Below the pieces are notes generated by a model. It was not told where the DNA came from. It saw nothing but the letters and a program-made list of their open reading frames with translations, and searched no databases. Positions 26,234-33,158 of a stretch of DNA of 37,162 nt are shown here, piece by piece. Source of the stretch: Gemmatimonadota bacterium (GTDB taxonomy: Bacteria; Gemmatimonadota; Gemmatimonadetes; Gemmatimonadales; GWC2-71-9); contig JAPULZ010000006.1 of assembly GCA_027294455.1 (NCBI GenBank), forward strand, positions 1 through 37,162, in the 5' to 3' direction. The position numbers and the translations under genes are program-made. How positions within the stretch are numbered: position 1 is the first letter of the stretch; each line of letters opens with the position of its first letter.

Positions 26234-29190
26234 CGGAAACCCAATCGTTCGCGGTCAGGGGCATTTTCGTGTGCCAGCAGCGGCTCGGAGACGAACACCG
26301 GGAACTCCACGCGCACGGGAAAGCTCAGACCACCCACGTGGAGGCCGAGGCGGACGCCGATCCCGGCATCGGACACCGGCGTGAACGCGTTGCCCGCCAC
26401 CGACCGGATCGCCAGGGTATCCACCACCGCCGCGTCCCCGAAGGCGACGATAGCCGCGCGGCGCAAGACGCCGCTAGAGCGGCGGAGGAGGTCCTTCTCG
26501 ATCTCCAATGTGCCAGCGAGGATCCACCGGCCCCCGATGCCCGGCTGGTACGCCCGCAGGTTGGCGTTTCCCGGAGCGTGATACGGGACATCGTTGCCGG
26601 CCAGGGGCGCGCCCTGTGTGCGAAGAAACGGGTTGCTGAGCGTTTCGTACGGATCGGCTCCCTTGAGCGGGATGGCACGCTGTAGCGGGGGCGGCTCGTC
26701 CGCGAGGTAGACGCCGCCGAACACTCGGGCGCCCACCATGAACCCGAGAAGCGGTTTGCGCAGTGCCCCGCTGCCGAGGATACGGCCCAGCGGCTTGGGG
26801 CTCGTGGTCTGCGTTCCGTCCTTCCGGTACACCACGCCCGCGCGGTAGTTCAGGCGCACGTTCCACCTCGCCCCCCAAGCATCAAAATCCCAATGATCGA
26901 ACCGGCCCACCTCGACAGTTCCGGCATTCTCCCACAGTTCCGAGTCGAGCAACAGCGCTTGCCGCGTTGCGACCCACTCGGCAACGTAGCCGCTCGTCCG
27001 CTCGCTGGTAGAAGTGAAGGACCGCGCGTGTCTCTTGGAGAATTGCACGCGTGCCCCGACGGTGCCGTCGACCGACCACGCCGCGATGGACTGGCTCGCC
27101 CGTGGACTCCGGAAGAACAGCGGGTTTTCCCATCGAAACGAGAAATCGAAAGCGTCACCGGCGGTAACCGGGAGCTCCGTGGAGAATCCACGGCCGATCC
27201 AAAAAGTGGTCTTGTTGTACCGTCCCATGTAATTGCCACGGCTGCGCAGGCCGATGATGGCGGGCGATGCGTCATTCCACCAAAAGGTCGGGGCCAGCGA
27301 GATCACGCGACGGTCACGTTCCGCCGGTTCGTGCACGAAGGTGTCCAACCGGTAGCGCGCGTCGTGGGAATGGAACAGCCCTCCCTCGAACAGCCCTCCC
27401 TCGCGGTTGTTGGTGAAGTTCCAGTCGTAGCTCAGGACCCGGGGGTCGAGCATGAGCTTCCCCGGTCGTTCCGCCGTTGTGAACGTTACGATCTCTTCAT
27501 CGGCCGTGGCGGTAGAGCGTGCGTAGATGATCGGACGACCGCGTTCACCGATCTCCACCGGCATGTGTCCGTCACCGCGGCGTTTGACCTCGACGGTCGT
27601 CTCCCACGATCCGCCCGCAAGCTGTCGGCGCTCTACGCGACCCAAGGCGTAGTCGATCGCCGGCACGTCGTTCAACCATTCCTCGAAGAGCCACGCGAGG
27701 TCCATCCCCGTCACCGATTCGGCCACCCCACGCAATCCTTCCGGTGTGACGTGCTTCAACCGCCACGTCGCGTAGTACTCCCGCAGGATCCTGCGCATGG
27801 CCTCGTGCCCCACCACGTACCGGAGCTGGAAGAAAAACAACTGGCCCTTCGAGTAGGTCATCGCGCTGTACGTACCGAAGTCGCGGAAATCCTCGCCGGC
27901 GGTATTGAGCGGCTGCGACCAGCCGTCGAGATCCAGTTGCAGCATGGCGTCGGCGAGGGCCGGATAGGCGTCGACGTCGGGCGCCGCGTCCTCGGCGTAC
28001 CACGACACCAGGAAGCTCGTGAACCCTTCGTCGAGGTAGCCCTGCTTCCACTCATTGTTGGCCAGGATGCCCATGAGGTACTGATGGGTGCTTTCATGGA
28101 GGATCAGCCCGAGGCTCGGGCTGCCATCCATGATCGCCATGGGGAACTCCGTTCCCCCGCCCTCGATGCGATGGAGATTCGTGAGCTGCGGCCACGGATA
28201 CGGGCCAAACACGCCCCCGAGCCAGCGGAGCGCTTCTTCGGTGCGGTCCACCACCACGCCGTTTCCCCAGGTGCCCTCCTCGCCCGGCAAGTAGAGTACC
28301 CGCACGACGACGTCGTTGACGCGGCCTTCTTCGTAGATGTAATCAGGGTTCACCGACCACGCGAAGTGATGCACGTCTTCGGCATAGAAGCGGACGCACT
28401 TCCGCCCGCTGCCAACACGAGCGCACCGCGGCGGACTCGCCGCAGTGCGGTCACGATACCAGGCGCGTTGATAGTCAATCTGGAGATCGCGGTCGCTCTT
28501 GGCGCGCTCCCACCCCGGATCCCCCTCGAGGGGTACGCCGGTTGCCGCGATCACCTGGTCTTCCGGCAGGTCGAACGTCACGTCATACGTGGCGAACTCT
28601 CCATAAAATTCTCCGGCCGGATAGAGCGGGTGCGACTGCCATCCCCCGCGGTCGTAGGTAACCACACGAGGGTACCATTGTGCGAAGTCGTACCGGCGTC
28701 CCCGGCGTCCCTGTCGCCGCGGGGTCGTGCTGGGACGGGCGTCCCATTCCAGCATTACCTCGAGGCTGTCCCCCGGCGTCAAGCGCTCGGGCAGGGCAAA
28801 CCGCACGATGGTGGAATCGGGAGCGTAGGGGTAGTCCGGCGTGACCGCCACTGCGTCGATGGTACCGCCACGAATGCGTTCAAACGCGTAATCCGGATCG
28901 CGGAGATCGTTGAAGCGTCTTCGCCCTTCCACGCTGTCACGGTCCGCCCATCGCGAGCCCGGCCGGAACGCGTTCAAATACAGATGGAGGTAGAACTCCG
29001 TCAACGTGTCGGGCGACCGATTCACATACGTGATGGACTCCCGCCCCGACAGGGTCTCCGTGGCCTCGTCCAGACGCACGTCCATCACATAATGCACCCC
29101 CTGCTGCCAATACCCGACCGTGTCGCGGGCGGGCGACGACTGGATCGCGACGGCAAGCGCGGCGAGTGGGGCGGCAAGCTGTGAGAACAA
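26203..29190 (-). CDS. Secreted M1-family metallopeptidase with large beta-rich C-terminus
   Basis: A protein of 995 residues from TTG 29190, preceded by AGAGA; the sequence after it is a good signal peptide (FSQLAAPLAALAVAIQSS). A longer frame to ATG 29376 would overlap the divergent gene and bury the signal. Gluzincin motifs are complete: GGGTEFPMA (GAMEN equivalent), HESTH (365-369) and E388 after exactly 18 residues (YLDEGF). The last roughly 400 residues are rich in beta strands and aromatic residues and resemble an outer-membrane barrel or beta-sandwich domain, unlike classic aminopeptidase N. Likely envelope- or surface-located and involved in peptide use. Confidence 0.9.
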   Translation of the reverse strand: MFSQLAAPLAALAVAIQSSPARDTVGYWQQGVHYVMDVRLDEATETLSGRESITYVNRSPDTLTEFYLHLYLNAFRPGSRWADRDSVEGRRRFNDLRDPDYAFERIRGGTIDAVAVTPDYPYAPDSTIVRFALPERLTPGDSLEVMLEWDARPSTTPRRQGRRGRRYDFAQWYPRVVTYDRGGWQSHPLYPAGEFYGEFATYDVTFDLPEDQVIAATGVPLEGDPGWERAKSDRDLQIDYQRAWYRDRTAASPPRCARVGSGRKCVRFYAEDVHHFAWSVNPDYIYEEGRVNDVVVRVLYLPGEEGTWGNGVVVDRTEEALRWLGGVFGPYPWPQLTNLHRIEGGGTEFPMAIMDGSPSLGLILHESTHQYLMGILANNEWKQGYLDEGFTSFLVSWYAEDAAPDVDAYPALADAMLQLDLDGWSQPLNTAGEDFRDFGTYSAMTYSKGQLFFFQLRYVVGHEAMRRILREYYATWRLKHVTPEGLRGVAESVTGMDLAWLFEEWLNDVPAIDYALGRVERRQLAGGSWETTVEVKRRGDGHMPVEIGERGRPIIYARSTATADEEIVTFTTAERPGKLMLDPRVLSYDWNFTNNREGGLFEGGLFHSHDARYRLDTFVHEPAERDRRVISLAPTFWWNDASPAIIGLRSRGNYMGRYNKTTFWIGRGFSTELPVTAGDAFDFSFRWENPLFFRSPRASQSIAAWSVDGTVGARVQFSKRHARSFTSTSERTSGYVAEWVATRQALLLDSELWENAGTVEVGRFDHWDFDAWGARWNVRLNYRAGVVYRKDGTQTTSPKPLGRILGSGALRKPLLGFMVGARVFGGVYLADEPPPLQRAIPLKGADPYETLSNPFLRTQGAPLAGNDVPYHAPGNANLRAYQPGIGGRWILAGTLEIEKDLLRRSSGVLRRAAIVAFGDAAVVDTLAIRSVAGNAFTPVSDAGIGVRLGLHVGGLSFPVRVEFPVFVSEPLLAHENAPDRERLGFRWLISLQPIF

Positions 29191-29214
29191 GGCGTCTCTC
29201 GCAGGGTTGAGGGA

Positions 29215-29266
29215 ATCGGATGACGCGCGAAAGATAATTCCAGTGGCGAACTCCGCGCCATCCGAT
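29215..29266. promoter_or_regulatory. 8-bp inverted repeat in a divergent intergenic region
   Basis: Between the M1 peptidase start (29190) and the TPM-protein start (29375), ATCGGATG at 29215-29222 is matched by CATCCGAT at 29259-29266 in inverted orientation, 36 bases apart. It could be an operator for both genes or a chance match. A minus-strand TTATCT at about 29232-29237 and a plus-strand TATTAT at 29362-29367 are candidate -10 elements, without good -35 partners. The rest of this 184-bp region shows nothing further. Confidence 0.3.
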
Positions 29267-29374
29267 GGCCCGGGGAGGTCAGTGATCCCGCGATTCCGAC
29301 CGGCCGCCCCGAAAATCCCTCCGTTTGATCCCGAGCCGCCCCGGTCGCCGGATTCCCTCGTTATTATAGAAGAC

Positions 29375-30148
29375 ATGATGCTGCTCGCCCTGCTCGCGGC
29401 GCTCCAACTTCAGGTTCCGGAGCCCGTGGGGTTCGTCAACGACTTCGCCAACGTGATCAGCCCCCAAGCGGAGCGATCGATGGCGGTCTTGATCGAAGAA
29501 GTGCGCCAGAAGTCCCGCGGCGAGATCGTGGTGGTCACGCTGGCGGATCTCGGCGGTCGGGCGGCGATGCAGGTTGCCCGCGATATCGGGAGACAGTGGG
29601 GCGTCGGGGCGACGGGCCAGGCGGGCGATCGGGGCCGCAACGCGGGTGTCGTGCTCCTCCTCAAACCCGGGGAACGGCCCGGTGACGGCCGATCGGACAT
29701 TTTCATCGCCACTGGCACCGGGAGCGAGGGGTTCATCACCGACGCCCGAGCCGGGCGGATTCGCGACGCGATCGGACGTGCGGCCGTCCAGGGCGGTGAC
29801 TTCTCTGCCGGCCTGCTGGTCGGGGTGCAGATGCTGGCCGAGGCCTACGCGGGGGAGTTCGAGTTCGAGCTCACGGGCCGGATCGCTCAAGCGCCTCGGC
29901 CCACGGCGCGGCGCGGCCGGTCGGCCCCCTTTGGGCTGATCATCTTGTTCATCTTCTTCCTGTCCCTCCTGGGGCGGCGGGGAAGGTACGGACGGGGCGG
30001 CGCGGGTCAGTTGCTGCTGTTGTCCATGCTCATGAGTGGCGGGCGACACGGCGGCAGCTGGGGGGGCGGCGGGTTCGGCGGCGGCGGCTTCGGCGGGTTC
30101 GGGGGCGGCGGCGGGTTCGGAGGCGGCGGAGCTGGAGGGAGTTTCTAA
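29375..30148 (+). CDS. TPM-domain membrane protein with Gly-rich tail (YgcG-like)
   Basis: A 257-residue protein starting at ATG 29375 or 29378; AGAAG precedes it. It has a hydrophobic signal segment (MMLLALLAALQLQ), then a TPM domain at about 15-165 (GFVNDFANVISPQAERSM, RGEIVVVTLADLGG, GRNAGVVLLLKPGERPGDG, IFIATGTGSEGFITDARAG), a membrane segment at about 186-200 and a Gly/Phe repeat tail. TPM proteins are often encoded with LemA, as here. Function is unsettled in bacteria (phosphatase activity is reported for plant relatives in photosystem II repair). Its TAA overlaps the next ATG (TAATG). Confidence 0.85.
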   Translation: MMLLALLAALQLQVPEPVGFVNDFANVISPQAERSMAVLIEEVRQKSRGEIVVVTLADLGGRAAMQVARDIGRQWGVGATGQAGDRGRNAGVVLLLKPGERPGDGRSDIFIATGTGSEGFITDARAGRIRDAIGRAAVQGGDFSAGLLVGVQMLAEAYAGEFEFELTGRIAQAPRPTARRGRSAPFGLIILFIFFLSLLGRRGRYGRGGAGQLLLLSMLMSGGRHGGSWGGGGFGGGGFGGFGGGGGFGGGGAGGSF

Positions 30149-30930
30149 TGGCAAAGACCAAACAAGAACGAGCGCAGGAATTCGCAGATCAGCTGACCGC
30201 CACGCTGGGAGACAACCTCAAGTCTCTCATCATGTTCGGCTCGGCGGTGCGGGGCGGCGTCGATCCCGGGCACTCCGACGTGAATCTCCTACTCATCGTG
30301 AAAGACGCGTCCACGAGCGCCCTGCGTCCCATCGAGGGCTCCATCGCCGGGTGGGTCAAAAAGCGCGGACCGGCACCGCTCATCTTCACCGAGCGAGAGT
30401 GGCTGGCGTCGACCGATGTCTTCCCGATCGAGATCGAGGACATGCGCGACGCGCACGAGTTGCTGCGGGGGGAGGACCCGTTCGAGGGGCTCGCCACCGA
30501 TAAGCAACACCTGCGACACGAGCTGGAACGAGAAATTCGCGGCAAGCTGTTGCAGCTGCGCGCCGAATACGCGGCGTGCGCTCCCGACGGCAAGGCCCTG
30601 ACCCGGCTGCTCATCGATTCGGTCGGCGCCTTCCTGATCCTCATGCGGGCAACGGTGCGACTCGTGGACGGCACGCCGGACACCAATCCCGCCACGCTCG
30701 TGGAGCAAGCCTCACGGGCGGCGGAGCTCGACGCCACCGCGTTCGATTGGGCGGTGGACAAGATCGCCGGGCGGACCGTACGGGCATTGAAGCCCTACGA
30801 CCCCATCGGCGCGCGCTACGTCGACGAGCTGGGAAAGCTCGCCGACTTCGTGGATCTATATGACCACGAGTCCGAGCCAACGCCGGCTTCCGCCGCCACC
30901 GACGGCGAGACGCCGGCCGACGAACAATAG
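30148..30930 (+). CDS. Nucleotidyltransferase-fold protein between TPM and LemA genes
   Basis: A 260-residue protein with an N-terminal nucleotidyltransferase core: LKSLIMFGSAVRGG and HSDVNLLLIV correspond to the GSxxRG and SDxDL metal motifs, but the second acidic residue of DxD is N46 (DVN). This may mean weak or lost catalysis. The rest is helical (residues about 115-240), resembling a substrate or partner domain, with an acidic low-complexity end. It is coupled to the TPM gene by TAATG and is followed after 10 bases by lemA. Possible roles include small-molecule or protein nucleotidylation, or a pseudo-enzyme; nothing firmer can be said. Confidence 0.75.
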   Translation: MAKTKQERAQEFADQLTATLGDNLKSLIMFGSAVRGGVDPGHSDVNLLLIVKDASTSALRPIEGSIAGWVKKRGPAPLIFTEREWLASTDVFPIEIEDMRDAHELLRGEDPFEGLATDKQHLRHELEREIRGKLLQLRAEYAACAPDGKALTRLLIDSVGAFLILMRATVRLVDGTPDTNPATLVEQASRAAELDATAFDWAVDKIAGRTVRALKPYDPIGARYVDELGKLADFVDLYDHESEPTPASAATDGETPADEQ

Positions 30931-30940
30931 GAGTATGATG

Positions 30941-31489
30941 ATGAAACGATTCGTGCTTGGCGTTGCCCTGATGTCACTGACGGGATGCGGCTACAACAAG
31001 ATCCAGACGTACGACGAACAGGTGACCGCCTACAAGAGTCAGATCGCCGTCCAGTTGCAGCGACGGGCCGATCTGATTCCCAATCTCGTCGCGACCGTGC
31101 GGGGCATCGCCCAGCAGGAGGAGGCCGTCTTCACCGCCGTCGCCGACGCGCGCTCCCGTTTGAACGGTGCAATTTCCGGCGGTGACGTCCAGCAGATGGC
31201 TCAAGCCCATCAGGGGATGAATGGCGCCCTCGGGCGGTTGCTCGCCATCTCCGAGAGCTACCCCGAACTGCGATCCAGCGAGAACTTCCGCACGCTACAA
31301 GACCAGCTCGAGGGAACGGAGAACCGTATCGCGACGGCGCGGGCCGACTACAATGGCGCCGTGCGGTTGTACAACGGCTACATCCGGCGGTTCCCGGCCG
31401 TGCTCACGGCCAAGGCGATCGGATCGCAGGCCCACGTGTACTTCGAAGCGGAGGAAGGCGCGACCGTCGCCCCCACTGTCGAATTCTAG
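30941..31489 (+). CDS. lemA: LemA family lipoprotein
   Basis: A LemA-family protein. Three ATGs in a row (30935, 30938, 30941) follow the Shine-Dalgarno AGGAG (30929-30933); the third is best spaced (7 bases) and gives 182 residues. A signal sequence ends in the lipobox SLTGC, and the mature part is the LemA four-helix bundle, recognisable by YKSQIAVQLQRRADLIPNLV, the QQEEAVFTAVADARSRL helix, ISESYPELRSSENFRTLQDQ, and ENRIATARADYNGAVRLYNG. LemA proteins are envelope-associated and often neighbour TPM/HtpX genes. Exact role unknown. Confidence 0.9.
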   Translation: MKRFVLGVALMSLTGCGYNKIQTYDEQVTAYKSQIAVQLQRRADLIPNLVATVRGIAQQEEAVFTAVADARSRLNGAISGGDVQQMAQAHQGMNGALGRLLAISESYPELRSSENFRTLQDQLEGTENRIATARADYNGAVRLYNGYIRRFPAVLTAKAIGSQAHVYFEAEEGATVAPTVEF

Positions 31490-31516
31490 GAGAGACCACG
31501 ACTAGACATTTGGGCT

Positions 31517-31537
31517 GAGGGGATTCAATATCCCCCT
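31517..31537 (+). promoter_or_regulatory. Hairpin over the ribosome-binding region of the FeS-NrfD fusion gene
   Basis: GGGGAT (31519-31524) pairs with ATCCCC (31530-31535) around a 5-base loop, ending two bases before the GTG start. The only Shine-Dalgarno-like bases (GAGGGG, 31517-31522) lie in the stem, so the hairpin may limit translation or present the site. Confidence 0.4.
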
Positions 31538-33145
31538 GTGAATTACGCCTGGGTCATCGATCAGACCAAATGCATCGGGTGCAACGCCTGTAGCACCGCC
31601 TGCAAATCAGAAAACGACGTGCCACTGGGGGTGCACCGCACCTGGGTCAAGGCCGTGGAGGTGGGCCAATTTCCCAACGTGCGACGGCACTTCGCGATCA
31701 TGCGATGCAACCACTGTGCCGACCCTCCGTGTGTCCACATCTGTCCGACCACCGCCATGCACCAGCGCAGCGACGGTATCGTCGATATCGACCACGACCG
31801 GTGCATCGGGTGCAAAGCATGCATCCAGGCGTGCCCGTACGACGCCATTCACGTCGATCCCGGTGACAACACCGTAGCCAAATGCCACTTCTGCGCCCAC
31901 CGGCTGGAGAAGGGCCTTCTGCCCGCGTGTGTCGTGATCTGCCCCGTGGAGGCCCTCGTGTTCGGGGACATGGACGACCCGGCGTCCCGCGTGTCGCGCT
32001 ACCTCGGGACCACCCCCGTCACCGTGAGACGTCCCGAGCAGGGGACCCGGCCCAAGGCGTTTTACGTCGGCGCCCACCAGGCCGCGTTGGACCCATTGGC
32101 CGCCGCCCACGAAGACGCCTACATGTGGTCGGAGCGGCAACGGGGCACCGCCAAGGACAATCCGACGGATTTCAGCGTGTGGTCCCTGTTGCGACGGTCG
32201 AAGTCGTCTTCCGCCCGCCGAGGCGCCACCGCAGCGGGCCCGCCGGCGGGCGGCGGGCGGCAAGCCCGCGACCGCATGCCGAAGGCCCGGGTGGCATACG
32301 ACGTACACCATCTCATCGCCTGGCGGGGCAAAGTCTCGAGTTATCTGTGGACGAAATCGGTGGCCGCGGGATCGGCCTTTGTCGCGGCGGTGGCGCTGCT
32401 CTTCGGGGTCGACGCGACCGACGCCCTCCTCGCTTCGGCGGCACCGATGATCGCGATGATCTCCCTCACTGCGACCGGTGTGTTGCTGGTGGCCGACCTG
32501 AAGCGTCCCGAACGATTCTGGTTCGTGCTGTTCAAGCCACAATGGCGATCCTGGCTCACCAAGGGTGCGTTCATCATCACCGGTTACGCGGGGCTCTTGA
32601 CCCTGTGGCTGGGATTGGCGCTCGGCGGGATATCCGCCCCGCCGGAGTTGCTCTGGGCGGTCGTGGCGACGGCGTTCGGGACGGCGGTCTACACGGCTTT
32701 CCTCTTCGGTCAATGCGAAGCGCGCGACCTGTGGCAAAGCCCCCTGCTCGCCGTCAGTCTGACGATCCAAATGGTGGTGGGCGGGTCAGGCGCGCTTCTG
32801 ATCGCGGCCGTGTTCGTCCCCACGACGCCCGGCGTGTTCCAGCTGCTGGGGAAAACCTTGCTGGCCAGCCTGGCCTTCCATCTGTTCTCCGTGCTGATCG
32901 GCGAAGTGGCCGCCCGCCACGGCTCGAGCAACTCGGCCGCAGCGGCGGCCGTCATGACCAGGGGCAAGTACGCGCCGGTGTTCTGGGGCGCGCTCGCGCT
33001 GGGAACCGCGCTCCCCATCATACTGCTCGCCACCAGTGGCGCTGCCGGCATTGCCGCTCCCGCCGGCGCCGCCCTCGCCCTCGCCGGTCTTCTCGCCTAC
33101 GAGCACGCGTTCATCATGGCGGGCCAGGCCGTTCCGATATCATAA
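31538..33145 (+). CDS. Fused 4Fe-4S subunit and NrfD/PsrC-like membrane anchor
   Basis: A 535-residue fusion starting with GTG. Residues 1-145 are a DmsB/PsrB-like electron-transfer domain with four cysteine groups (C12/15/18/22, C57/60/65/69, C89/92/95/99, C116/119/131/135), each for a 4Fe-4S cluster. Residues about 150-255 form a polar linker, Gly/Arg-rich near 225-245. Residues about 258-535 form an NrfD/PsrC-like membrane domain of eight or so helices, with the family signature GVLLVADLKRPERFWFV and KPQWRSWLTKGAFIITG. In most CISM enzymes these are two proteins. It is followed after 13 bases by the catalytic subunit. Donor or acceptor unknown; quinone contact is assumed from the NrfD fold. 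Confidence 0.9.
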   Translation: MNYAWVIDQTKCIGCNACSTACKSENDVPLGVHRTWVKAVEVGQFPNVRRHFAIMRCNHCADPPCVHICPTTAMHQRSDGIVDIDHDRCIGCKACIQACPYDAIHVDPGDNTVAKCHFCAHRLEKGLLPACVVICPVEALVFGDMDDPASRVSRYLGTTPVTVRRPEQGTRPKAFYVGAHQAALDPLAAAHEDAYMWSERQRGTAKDNPTDFSVWSLLRRSKSSSARRGATAAGPPAGGGRQARDRMPKARVAYDVHHLIAWRGKVSSYLWTKSVAAGSAFVAAVALLFGVDATDALLASAAPMIAMISLTATGVLLVADLKRPERFWFVLFKPQWRSWLTKGAFIITGYAGLLTLWLGLALGGISAPPELLWAVVATAFGTAVYTAFLFGQCEARDLWQSPLLAVSLTIQMVVGGSGALLIAAVFVPTTPGVFQLLGKTLLASLAFHLFSVLIGEVAARHGSSNSAAAAAVMTRGKYAPVFWGALALGTALPIILLATSGAAGIAAPAGAALALAGLLAYEHAFIMAGQAVPIS

Positions 33146-33158
33146 TGAGACAGGCATC

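Noticed and set aside
27380..27415. Direct repeat of a 15-base unit in the M1 peptidase gene
   Set aside because: It encodes a short repeated Gly-Gly-Leu-Phe unit within an intact frame; no sign of a mobile or regulatory repeat.
26893..29184. Long plus-strand frame opposite the M1 peptidase
   Set aside because: Composition is a typical antisense shadow (His/Arg/Gly-rich) and no motif is seen, while the minus strand has an intact peptidase.
29190..29376. ATG 29376 as start of the M1 peptidase
   Set aside because: Would bury the signal peptide about 60 residues inside and overlap the divergent TPM gene; TTG 29190 fits better.
33036..33158. Upstream in-frame start for the Mo/W catalytic subunit
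   Set aside because: Would overlap the end of the membrane subunit by 110 bases with Pro/Ser-rich shadow sequence; ATG 33159 is sound.
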